The notes under the pieces were generated by a model, which saw only the letters and a list, made by a program, of their open reading frames with translations, made no database searches and had not been told where the DNA came from. This document shows, piece by piece, positions 1 to 9,390 of a stretch of DNA of 28,844 nucleotides; the first letter of the stretch is position 1; every line of letters begins with the position of its first letter. Position numbers and translations under genes: made by a program. This stretch comes from Lingula anatina (taxonomy: Eukaryota; Brachiopoda; Lingulata; Lingulida; Lingulidae). Location: assembly GCF_001039355.2 (NCBI RefSeq), contig NW_019773866.1, positions 1 to 28,844 of the forward strand. Direction: 5' to 3'.

Positions 1-216
1 GTAAGAGCATTTTCATTAGTAGACCTCTGATGAGACGGTTCTTTTAGATGTTATATTTTTTTCTTTCTTTTCTTTTTTATGCAACTTTGACTTGTTGAGT
101 ATTTGAGGTGAATAGCGTTTCAGGTGTATTTCAAACGAAATCTACATGATTTCATGCTTAAGCATTGTTACTGGACGCTTTTTAAGTCGTCATTTTTAAG
201 TCACAAGTTTCCTTTT

Positions 217-219
<3 letters not shown>

Positions 220-260
<41 letters not shown>
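220..260. repeat. (TA)n microsatellite
   Basis: About 20 uninterrupted TA dinucleotides. Confidence 0.97.
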
Positions 261-263
<3 letters not shown>

Positions 264-597
264 AGCATTTGAATGAAGTTTTGCTTCAGAGAGCAGCATA
301 TGCAGTGAAAATAGTTAATTTTATGTAAAACTATTTCAATTTTGATGTAAACGAAAGGCAATCATTTGTTTCTGTGACGTCCAAAGAATGCCTTGGTTTA
401 GGTCAACCTCGTTGGCTGTCAGAATTAGAAAAGACGATAATTCTGCAGGTTTGCTGATCCTGTGATATTTCTTTAAAGTAAAAAAATGGATATTTGTGGA
501 GAAGATTAAGTATTGCCACTTTCACCTCCTCTTTCTCTGACATATCCATATCAATATTTCTACTACAGGTAGATTTAGGGAATTATAAGTATTATCA

Positions 598-666
598 TGA
601 CGTCACATCTCAGGATAATTCACAACGAGGCAGAATTGGTGGAGCGTTGGAAGTGAAGTGACGTCA
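598..666. promoter_or_regulatory. pair of CRE palindromes
   Basis: The 8-bp palindrome TGACGTCA, the consensus CREB/ATF site, occurs at 598-605 and again at 659-666, both followed by CA. The pair lies about 3 kb from the gene A start codon and has no visible TATA box or first exon beside it, so any regulatory role is inference. Confidence 0.35.
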
Positions 667-1392
667 CAACTACAGGCGGCAGTTCTATGAATTACACTTC
701 GAGGTCACATGAGTATTTCCCAGAAAACGTGACTGCCTTAGATGACAGAAAAAAATCTTTTGATTCTAACATGTAAAATGTATTTATATTTCTTATCGCA
801 GTAATACAGAAATATATGCGTGCATTATGGTTTCATTAACAAAATCACGCTCGGCGGAAAAGTGAACTGAACACGGATATTTCATTTAAACAGGCCAACA
901 CACATAATAGTCAGGCAAAATTATTAATATTTGATTTCAGCATATTTGTTGTGATAAAAATTGAGTCCCGCATCTTGACCGTTTATATGGTCTTAATTTT
1001 GTGAGATATTTTGATTATCGCCGTTGAAGGCGTTTGAAACACAAATTGTGCAGTGGAAAAATATCAGCTCTTTACAGTTCCAAAAATACTTGTATAAAAA
1101 GTGTCTTTCACAATTCCCTGCCAAACAGCGTAGATTAGAAATAACGGTATAGATGGAATATCATCAGTGCGTCAAATGAATCATTGTACCACAATAAAAT
1201 GCACCTAATCAAGGGTTTCTAATTTCTCAGGAATGATTATTTATTTTTAAATGCGCTTGATGGACTAACAATGCCATTATTTGCTGTGTATATACGCCAT
1301 TACCATCATTGTTATTCGTTTTTATCATGAGAACAGCTTTGGGGATGACGTCGGTGACGAAATATAGGCGCATTTCAGCATTTCTAGACTAA

Positions 1393-1491
1393 GGGACTGT
1401 TCAGAACCGATTGATCCGCGGAATACCTAGTATAAAATATGGCGCGCACTTGACAAGTTAGTCCGCGGATCAACTGATTCCAAACAGGCCT
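1393..1491. repeat. short inverted-repeat (MITE-like) element
   Basis: Two arms of about 30 bp, sharing the exact core TTGATCCGCGGA in inverted orientation, flank a loop of about 38 bp. The outer parts of the arms match imperfectly. This is the form of a miniature inverted-repeat element or hairpin; no coding capacity. Confidence 0.6.
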
Positions 1492-3339
1492 TTATAAACA
1501 GAACAGAAAGCTATCTGTGTATGTTGTTATTAAATTGGCAGAGCTTCCTTGTGTGAAGCTAAGCGTTAAGGGTTTGTTATTTTCGCTTAAATCGCAAGGC
1601 TATCTTTTAGCCCTGTCACCATTACCATTGTACGCTCCCCAGGTTTATATATCATGTTTTCAACAATGCCATGCTTGGATTTTTGGCATAATTAAAAATA
1701 TTTCACAAGTTTCAATTTGACTGAGTAGAAAGTAAATTTCTCATTGAGTTTTTACAAATATACAGCGTGCCATTAGGACGACTATCAGATAACTGCTTCA
1801 TATTACTGCTAGTAACGTGAATATAGTTTATACATCAATTTATTATGTTATGTGTATACTTTATAGTCATAAAGAAAGTTTCGCGTAAATGCTTTGATAC
1901 ATTAGCAAACTATTTTAATTGGCATATAAGAGTGAGAGAGAAGGAAAGATATAAATTAACTGTATATCTTGCTGCGCAAGGTTACGTCGTTTAGGGCTTA
2001 AATACTTCGCCATATGCATTACTTTTATATTTATTATATTTCTGAAGATGTAAAACATGTACGGATACAAACGTGTGGTTCTGGGGACAAAATTGATTTA
2101 TCCGATCATACCATGGTCAACAGTGGCAACCCCCTAAGACAACTGTTCCCCACATTCATATGCTTTTGTTTTGCTTGGTGCTGCACTTCAAATATAGTTC
2201 ACGTTATTTGTGATTACTTAATCTAAGAAAAAGAGTGACAACACTAGAGTATATGTAACATTTTATGGTTGTGATATATTTATAATATTAGGTGAAAATA
2301 AATGATTGTTACCAATCTTTAGTTTCTCCTTTTAATATTTATCTCTCCCAAAACCTACAGTTCGTAAATTGCGTGGGGTGAACGTCTATAAAACCTGAAA
2401 TAGTCTTACCGTAACATACACAAAGTTAACATTCCCATTTGTGTTATACTTAAATATGTCCATGCTTAGCTTGGTCCCTTTATTTCTTTACAATATATTT
2501 TGTCTATTTATTTACTGTAGTAATTAATGTTGCACTGAGCTCGCTTATGTCAAGATATCTAGACGAGATTTTCATTTTAGGTATATAATGTAAACCTGCA
2601 GCCTGCTTATACTTTTATCCTCCTTTTCATCTCAAGAAAGCACACATTGACAATGGAAGAAATAAATAACTCTATGATTAGCCAATAAGAAAGATTCAGA
2701 AATAAGTTAGGGGTCAGTTTAGAGTGTAACATACGCGGCTTTCAAACTTGCGACATAAAAATGCATTCAAAATTCATCTTAAATCGACTATGTGATCATG
2801 CTCCAATGAATGCGTTAGTTGTGATTGACGCATTCTAGTCACAATCGCCAGTGCTTCGCTGTGGCAGTGTGACAGATTTCACACCTAACGCACTTACACT
2901 CCACGACTCTTGCGACAGGACCCATTTTACTGTCTGTGGTCCTAAAACGTATGTTAAAAACCTTCGTCTGAAGACTCCCAGCACACATTTACGACAACGC
3001 TTAGGCCAAAAAGGTCCAGCGTAAAGGGGCTTTAAAATTAAATTAGAACTCCCATTCCTAGGACTACCATTCCTTGTCACACCGCTAGTAATCAAACAAT
3101 TATTTCAACTTCAATTTAAAGAAACAGGCAAACGATGTATAGGTACGTAAGATTTATTTGGCCATGTTAGAACTATTTCAAAAATGACATTCATTGGTTA
3201 AATGATTGGAAAGACACTGTCCCCGTGAATGTTTATCAGCTGCCAAACTTCAGTTATATCTACGTTTAAACATGGGCAACGGACACGAAAAACTTCTTAA
3301 ACTTCAAACTTTCGACCTAGGTTGATCTAAGTACCAACA

Positions 3340-3684
3340 GTAAGGCTGATAAAGTGACCCCTATGTTTGTATCTGCACTAAAATAGATAAGTTACTAATA
3401 ACATGCACTTGCAGTGCTGAACATTCCGTCTTATCATGTCAGAGACGGCTTACTTATATTTCCTTTTCTTTGCAGTCTCACTTATTGGAAGACAGAGATC
3501 TAAACTCACCGAGCATCTTTTTTAAAATATATGTATCTATAATCAGTTATTTGTGAGAAGTGCGACAATGAGTATAAAACGAACAGGTGTGACTCATTCA
3601 CGCATGTGTGACGTGCTGCTATCATACTTCCTAGTTTACAAGAAGGAAGTGACTGTGGGCACTAATTATAAAAATACAAGCAAG
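3340..3684 (+). promoter_or_regulatory. gene A promoter region
   Basis: The region aligns patchily with the upstream sequence of genes B and C: a shared block around 'ctgataaagtgacccc', GATAAG at 3386-3391, an AP-1 palindrome TGACTCA at 3590-3596 followed by TTCA as in gene B, and a purine-rich ETS-type site AGAAGGAAGT at 3641-3650. The start codon context 'caagatggcg' is identical in all three genes. Transcription start not identified. Confidence 0.45.
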
Positions 3685-3781
3685 ATGGCGGTCTCTCGCA
3701 CCTGTCCCAGTTTTGTAGGACTGAGATATGCCGGCATTCTGATCATGCTGGTTTGGATAATTAAGTTTAGATCAGTTGAAG
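3685..3781 (+). CDS. gene A exon 1, signal peptide
   Basis: It starts MAVSRTCPSF and runs into a hydrophobic core YAGILIMLVWIIKF. The donor G|GTGAGT leaves phase 1. MAVSR and ILIML are conserved in B and C, and the shared ATG context supports this start. Confidence 0.88.
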
Positions 3782-5409
3782 GTGAGTTAAAATGAATGGT
3801 CTGGTTCATGTATAGTGGGTCAATTGCAAGGCATGCTGTCCTGAAGCAGCGGAATGCCAGCCACTTAAAGCTGCAGTGTTGGTTACAGTGCAATGTGGGC
3901 GTCAAAGCTATTTGGCAGATATTGCTATTATATAATTGTGCTAATTTTCAGTTGCTAGATGGAATATCAAAGCCGAAGTGGCGTCATGTGCAAGCAAGAA
4001 TATTATACATGTTTACATGAAACACGACATACAAATGATTTTGAAGGCCATAAGGTGATCCTTCAGAATGACATTGGATTAAAACCCCAACTGAGCAAAG
4101 TTTATAAGCATTCCCGATGGTCTTGAACCTGGGCCTTTCTGTTTGTCATATTTAACGCTTGCTTGCGCACGAAATCTAAGTCTAGTTCGCAAGAAGCAGA
4201 ATGAATGCAGGGTTATAGGGTCACGCCATTCAATCAAAGTTAATTTGACAGTTAACGTGTGGGCGTAGGGGTCGAATAGTGTACACGTACCACACTGGAT
4301 CAAATTTTATCCTGAATTAACTGTTCGACATAGTTTTCAATGCAACAACTGTTGAGCTTCCCACTATACAGTGTGGTGATTAAAAACATATATAACTGAT
4401 TAGTTCACTGCTTAATGTTATTTTTTCTGTGTCGCTATTCAATGTGTTGTAAATATGTTATCCCCAAATATCTTGTAAAAATTTTGTGCGGGATGGCGAG
4501 TGTGTACGTTTTATACTTTCCCTAAGGTATATGCATCGAACCCGCCATCAATCCTCTACCAACGGACAGCCAGTGCCGTCGACCCTTGATGAAAATGCGA
4601 CTGTGTGGTACGAGGACACCAACTGTATGCGCAAGTAACTACGGACCCACTATAATTAGTTATTTCAAGCATGTGTGTGTGTGTGGGTGTGTTTGCAAAT
4701 ATGCAACTTTTGTTCATGTTTAAAAGCAACTAGTATTTATTTCTTTAAAATGACATTTTAGTTATCATAATATATCCTTGTGTCAAAGGATTTGGCAAAT
4801 AGTTGTGCTCTAGGTAATGATAAAATAATACACGGAAATATCCTGATTTAAAATGTGCAATGTGCTCTTAAGGTTGAGATATTCAATGGAAAGTATTCCA
4901 GTTTAATGCGTTTTTGCATGCTGTAATCCAGATATATCAGAAGTAACATATGATCGAATACTTCATTGTATTTTCAGTGTCACAAAATGTGACACAAGTG
5001 TTCCAAGGATACAAAGCAGACGGGGCCACAGAGATGAAGAATCTCAAAACGGTAGAGCAATGTGTTAATGGCTGTATAGACAGTCCCACCTGTTTCGCTG
5101 TGGACTGGAATACAAAGTGGAAAGGTTGCTGGTTTCATGGAAGTGGTACATTTCGCAGTATGCCGATAAAAGACTCTAATATTGATCATTATAAAATCAA
5201 ATCATGTAGCAGTTCAGGTAAGATGATAAGATATATATATATATATCAAGGAGAATAAAGTTGATGCACTATGGATGATGCTCCATGGGGAGCTACATGT
5301 AGTATAGAAAGACAAGGAACCGAACAACTTAGTCTGTTCTCTCCATTTTAATTTAAAAAGTCCCTACAGCTGTTTCGGCCCGGAGGCCTCGTCAGGGACA
5401 CAGACAGAT

Positions 5410-5461
<52 letters not shown>

Positions 5462-8400
5462 ACAATCAATGAAAACGCATCAGAAAACTTCCTTGTACTT
5501 TTTTTTTACCGAGAATCGTTTCCAACCATATAAACGAGTACGAATGCACTTGTTTGGTCATAAGAGAGTGGGCTAACCACTCGGATGTTTTAAATTTCCG
5601 CCTCAGTGGTTTTGTGATCAGCTGTCACTAATCATGTGTTTTTCCTGTCTCGTGATTGGTGTGAATTAATCAGGTTCAATATATGGTGATTAATTAAGCC
5701 TATTTAAGGTAGTCACCAAATCCAGTATGGTACATGACAAAAAAAAGTTCAGTGATGCCACGTCTGACACCGGAAGAGCGACTGCGGGCCCTGGGGAGGC
5801 TGGAGGCTGGGCGGAACCAAAGAGATTTGATCACGTGACTTCACATTTTAACGATCTTTTCGGACCTTTATTTCACCTTGTGTGACTGAATAATTGGTAA
5901 TATTTCACAACTTTTATTTTCTTAATGTGCCAAAGGAGCCAAAACATTATTTGATAAATAAATGATGCGTTTTCGTTGACTTTCAGTGTATATATGTTGG
6001 GTATACTCAATGTGTTCCCAGTGGGTATATTCACACGTTAAACATTATACACTCATTACATAATGAAGACGTAATAAAGACTTAAAAACCACACTTTTAT
6101 TAACCACAGTATTACATATGTAGCCACTGACCATGATGTTGCTTTTTTTACTTTTGCAGGATGGGAATGCAGTAAACAGTGTGATTATGGCTGTTGTCAG
6201 CAAGGGTATCCCCCAAATCAGCAATCATGTTGCTACAGCCGTAAGTTTTTTTTTTCATAGTATTTTTTTTCAGAGTATTATTAAGAGAGAATTATTCGGC
6301 TGTGTTTCTAACGTCATTCCAAATTCTGTTTACACTGGTGTGGATTGAAGCTTATCTGTCGAGCTGAGTATCGTCCATTATCACTATATCAATATTATTA
6401 TCTTTATGTACAAAACTTGTGTTGCAAGAATAAAGAGACTTTCCGAAATATATCTGAATACAAACCTTTTCTGTACTTACAGCTGATACGTGCCCTGACC
6501 CTGGAAGCGGCGAAAATATAACGGCATACGCATCATCCCCACCTTACAACACTGGGGAGGTAAAACGATACACGTGTATTCGGGGACATTTTCTCGAAAA
6601 CAACTCCACTTCAAAGACGCTGCTCTGTCAAATCGACGGTACATGGAATGATACTGCTCCCAAGTGTAAACCCGGCCATTGTACGCCACCAGATGTCGGC
6701 AACAACGCAACGTCATCTACAGTTCCACCATTCCATGTGCACCAACACGTGGACTTTGAATGCCCAATCGGTCACGTGTTCCCTGGTGGTACTTCCGTTA
6801 AAACGGTCACCTGTACTACAAGGCTAACATTCAATGCATCCATCCCAAATTGCTCACGTGTGCAGTGTCAACTGCCAATGAACTTGGCACACATGAAACC
6901 AAGAAAAAGTGGACCGCATCTCTTCAAAGACCACGTGCATTTAGATTGTGATACCGGGTACGTGCTACCTGTCACTAACCAAACAACTGTCAATATAGTT
7001 TGCATGGAAAATGGCAACTTCAACCAGACTAAGTTACCCGCATGTGAACCAAGGTCTTGTCATTTACCTACTCATAACCAAAACCTCACGGTGGCTGGAT
7101 CAGCAAGTTTTACGTATCCAGACTCTCAATCCTACCGCTGTCCTAAGGGGCATTTATTTCCTGGTAGACAAGACGTAATAACTGTTGAATGTCAAGCCAA
7201 TGGAACTCCAAGTAGGGACAGGGTACCGACTTGTTCACCTGTATACTGCAACGATATTGGATCTTTGTCGACCAACCTCAGCGTATCGCCAATGGGACCG
7301 TACCTATACGGAAGTAAAATCAATGTTACATGCCCAGATGGCTATAATATGGGCACTGATGCACGCTACGTCACGCTGAGTTGTGGAAGTGATGGCACTT
7401 GGGGAGGTATACTAGTACTACCTGAGTGTTTTAAGACCAGTGGTCAAACCGAGGACAGAATGACCGGACAACCGGGTGGGTAACCGTTGATTTATAACTT
7501 TGTAGAACTGAATCTGAATAAACTTAAAGGGATAATAACTGTTCGTTTTGGCCAAATGTGAAGTTTCCGTTACAATGGTTGATATATACATTTTAAATAG
7601 AAAGAAAGACATGTAATACATGATAAGCGCCCCCCCATTGTGGTGAATGTCTAAAAAACCAAAGATCACGCTAGCTGCATAGACAGTTAAATTTAATTTA
7701 TCATTAAATCTATTCGAAAAAAGTCTATCTTACTACATACTGTAGAAAGTACCATCTACCAGACAGATAACACAAACGCTTTTGTTTCCAAAATTAAATT
7801 GAGCTGATCAGATGGTTAGGAACCATTCCCACAGATATTTGGATCGATCTTCATGATATCCCTGGGGAGTCTCACTAAATTGCTCTCAACTTAACCGGCT
7901 TAAATGTCTGTCACGCGTAGTAAAGCTGTAAGGGGAAATTATCTTAACAGATTATCTTAATTATCTGACAGACATTTAAGCCGGTTAAGTGATAGCAATT
8001 TACTGGGACTCCCCAGGGAGGTAGACCGATCCAGATGGTTCCATCTATGCATGGGAACCCAGTCTTAGAGTTCATCATTATCTTCCACTTTTCAGAAAAC
8101 ATTGCGGCAATATCAATAGGTGGTGGCGCAGCGGCGGTTGTCATCCTGGTAGTTGTAGGATTTGGCCTAATATACTGGAGACGAAGGTACTTTAATGAAA
8201 ATGCACTGAATGTAAACAGACCCTGCATAGAGCAGAAACCTGAGAGCTTACTTAAGAAGATAGGTCTGTCACTAATTGTCTGATTGCGAAATAGGCGTGA
8301 AATATCCCAAATGGTGAAAACTGAAATGCTGAAGTCAGTATACGCTTTCATTCAATGTGACCTCGCCTTTCACCTCCCTGAAGTTCTGTGTCGGAATACA

Positions 8401-8909
8401 GGCCTTTTGGTTATAAATTCTGTCTTATACATAACGCTCATAATTATACAACATTTTATTTCAGAACCAAGGAGAAAAACAGTTCTTTGCATGACCAGTC
8501 AAGTAATCTATCAGCTTCCCGAGAACTAAGCCATGTTTACAGTAACATCCAGGACGTATCAGACAATCTCTCTCCCACTACCTGTACATATGCATCAGGT
8601 GAAGTTAATCCTAACAAAGAGAAGGAGAAACCAGAAATTACCACACCTGAACTGTACACCGTGCCAGAAAGGAGGAATAATACCAGAGCACGGACCGATC
8701 CAAATACAGGGGGAGACAGTGTGCAAACCCCCAGTGATCTTTACACTGCGCTAGAGATGAAAGGCAAAACACCACATTCCGGCACAACCATAGGTACAGG
8801 TGAAGCTAGCGCTAATGAATACGAATCACTAACGAATATCAGAAAGATGCCTGGGGACCTGTATGACAGTCTCTGTACCCATGGGCCAACTTACGTGAAC
8901 GGTGTGTGA
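3685..8909 (+). CDS. gene A: PAN-EGF-5xCCP receptor with ITAM-like tail
   Basis: The spliced CDS joins exons 3685-3781, 4527-4634, 4978-5217, 6160-6240, 6483-7475, 8096-8186 and 8465-8909, giving 684 codons plus stop. Predicted order: signal peptide 1-33, four-Cys module 33-68, PAN/apple-like domain 69-148, short EGF-like module 149-175, five sushi/CCP modules 176-506 with about a dozen N-glycosylation sequons, TM helix about 509-534 ending in Arg-Arg-Arg, and a tail of about 148 residues with Tyr at 562, 579, 601, 630, 656, 670 and 680. YESL (656) and YDSL (670), ten residues apart, form an ITAM-like pair. The TM has no charged residue, so adaptor pairing through the membrane is unlikely. 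Odd points: five instead of six Cys in the PAN-like exon, a shortened EGF module, and a tail cut by a stop relative to B and C. A surface binding receptor that signals through SH2 proteins is inference; no named orthologue recognised. Confidence 0.88.
3782..4526. other. gene A intron 1
   Basis: Phase 1 intron. A stretch near 3957-4005 ('aaatgtcaagccgaag'-like, ending 'tgtgcaagcaagaat') aligns with gene C intron 1 near 22712-22758, showing that the introns are homologous. Nothing else recognised. Confidence 0.7.
4527..4634 (+). CDS. gene A exon 2, four-cysteine module
   Basis: 36 codons, phase 1-1, with pattern C-x13-C-x9-C-x7-C and the highly conserved end MRLCGTRTPTVCA. Acceptor cctaag, donor A|GTAACT. 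I do not recognise the family; it sits between signal peptide and PAN-like domain in all three genes. Confidence 0.85.
4978..5217 (+). CDS. gene A exon 3, PAN/apple-like domain
   Basis: 80 codons. The signature is TVEQCVNGCIDSPTC, then AVDWN, GCWFHG and a final DHYK-C, as in PAN/apple domains, which bind proteins or carbohydrates. The Cys present as TYCG in B and TFCK in C is replaced (TFRS), leaving five Cys. Acceptor ttttcag, donor CAG|GTAAGA. Confidence 0.88.
5360..5399 (-). ncRNA. hammerhead-ribozyme-like motif
   Basis: Read on the minus strand, 40 nt show the core CUGACGA, a stem II of GGCC paired with GGCC around UCCG, then GAAA, a minimal stem III (CAGCUG) and UA before the 3' arm. 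G10.1 and C11.1 equivalents are present, and the ends GUCCCU/AGGGAC are complementary. Minimal type I hammerheads of this kind are known from Penelope-like elements. Caveat: stem I pairs perfectly only if the core C takes part; otherwise one G is bulged. It lies just before a (TA)n run. Confidence 0.5.
5411..5459. repeat. (TA)n microsatellite
   Basis: About 24 TA units between the hammerhead-like motif and the Tc1-like remnant. Confidence 0.96.
5459..5988 (+). mobile_element. internally deleted Tc1-like element
   Basis: Terminal inverted repeats of about 24 bp (5459-5482 and 5963-5988) share the exact core GAAAACGCATCA, with imperfect outer parts. The interior keeps only a short N-terminal transposase fragment. 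About 530 bp in total, against roughly 1.6 kb for an intact Tc1-type element, so it cannot move on its own. Confidence 0.7.
5755..5838 (+). pseudogene. Tc1-like transposase N-terminal fragment
   Basis: From ATG 5755 the frame reads MPRLTPEERLRALGRLEAG and continues NQRDLIT to a TGA at 5836. This is the first helix-turn-helix of Tc1/mariner transposases, which binds the inverted repeats. The rest of the protein, with the catalytic DDE domain, is gone. Confidence 0.7.
6160..6240 (+). CDS. gene A exon 4, shortened EGF-like module
   Basis: 27 codons with six Cys (C-SKQ-C-DYG-CC ... CC-YS). It lacks the C-terminal Gly-Tyr loop and last Cys seen in C, so it is not a standard EGF fold. Acceptor ttgcag, donor C|GTAAGT, phase 1-1. 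Confidence 0.8.
6483..7475 (+). CDS. gene A exon 5, five sushi/CCP modules
   Basis: 331 codons in one exon hold five consecutive four-Cys CCP units, beginning at TCPDPG, HCTPPD, VQCQLP, SCHLPT and YCNDIG. Each has the Cys-aromatic/Gly-Trp or Gly-Tyr spacing typical of complement control protein repeats, which bind proteins or glycans. The exon ends CCGG|GTGGGT in phase 1; reading on gives Gly-Gly-stop. Confidence 0.92.
7476..8095. other. gene A intron 5
   Basis: The intron start is alignable with the same introns of B and C. A foldback element absent from the equivalent place in B and C occupies 7819-8060, ending 35 bp before the exon 6 acceptor. Confidence 0.75.
7819..8060. mobile_element. 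foldback MITE, copy 1
   Basis: Two long arms are inverted copies: left 'gggagtctcactaaattgct' and 'ccggcttaaatgtctgtc', right 'gacagacatttaagccgg' and 'agcaatttactgggactccc'. No coding capacity. The same family occurs at 12467-12680, 21059-21220 and 27611-27837; this copy is in the opposite orientation to the copy in gene B intron 1. Confidence 0.75.
8096..8186 (+). CDS. gene A exon 6, transmembrane segment
   Basis: It encodes ENIAAISIGGGAAAVVILVV and continues to YWRRR: one glycine-rich TM helix with a stop-transfer of Arg residues. It enters in phase 1 and leaves in phase 2 (AG|GTAC). One codon shorter than in B and C. Confidence 0.9.
8187..8464. other. gene A intron 6 with open read-through
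   Basis: If this intron is retained the frame stays open for about 31 codons to a TGA at 8281-8283, giving a short tail without most tyrosines. Whether this isoform exists cannot be told from DNA. Confidence 0.5.
8465..8909 (+). CDS. gene A exon 7, tyrosine-rich tail
   Basis: 148 codons to TGA. Tyr contexts are HVYSNI, TYASG, ELYTVPE (YxxP), DLYTALE, EYESLT, DLYDSL and TYVNGV. The block ELYTVPER ... DLYTAL aligns with the two DLYAVPER motifs of B and C. The TGA replaces a Gly codon (GGA) of the paralogues, and about 18 codons of the ancestral end are still readable downstream. Confidence 0.88.
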
Positions 8910-9390
8910 GATATCTGTCAGATGTCGTTATTTTTTGCAGAAAATAGCATCTGTGGCCCGTGCCTTTATCACGAAGATTCACAGATAAAATTCTATTTTA
9001 CCTTAATCGTCAGAGGAAAATTGTGTTGCTGGAATAATAATTCTCTAGTTTATAAACAAATTAGCATGGGGAAATTCCCGAAAAGAAAGCGTAGCGACAG
9101 TCGAAATTGCTTCACGGTTATTAACAAATTTAACTGGAGACAAGATTTTTATCTCGACAAAGACAGATTAAGAAAGCATCCGCATTTTCGCTTGCCGTGG
9201 ATGCTGGTGCTAGGAGGCATGTACAATATACACATATTCTTAACACGCCCTTTGTTATACCACAGCAATATGATTTTATGGTAGAGCTGTTAACTAGTTA
9301 TTTTTTATTTGATACCCTGGTTTACACTCGAAGAATGCTGTAGGTAGTGAATAACGCATAGCTAGGACAAACGGCTACATGTACATATAC
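8910..9390 (+). other. gene A 3' flank with relic of the ancestral C-terminus
   Basis: In the same frame as the gene A stop, codons up to about 8966 read DICQMSLFFAENSICGP, which aligns without gaps with KPPSEGVVFRENNIYGS of gene C. The rest, to the Tc1-like element, shows nothing recognisable; no clear AATAAA lies close to the stop. Confidence 0.7.

Larger units (their letters stand above)
1..3684. other. gene-free upstream region
   Basis: I see no credible exon here; open frames are short and lack recognisable domains. It contains a (TA)n run, two perfect CRE palindromes, a short hairpin element at 1393-1491 and, from about 3300, sequence alignable to the promoters of genes B and C. The window starts with gtaag, which could be a splice donor of a gene lying to the left, but one pentamer is not evidence of that. 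Confidence 0.6.
5218..6159. other. gene A intron 3, transposon-loaded
   Basis: The 942-bp intron contains a hammerhead-like motif, a (TA)n run and a 530-bp Tc1-like remnant, each listed separately. Confidence 0.8.

Noticed and set aside
30-60. CTGATGAG near the left edge as a second hammerhead core
   Set aside because: No stem II or GAAA follows at the needed distance.
2835-3095. 86-codon minus-strand open frame with basic, Cys-containing product
   Set aside because: No domain, no splice-site support and no paralogue; it may be part of an unidentified repeat.
8922-9284. 120-codon open frame after gene A
   Set aside because: Its first part is the relic of the ancestral gene A C-terminus in the same frame; the rest is ordinary 3' flank without domain.
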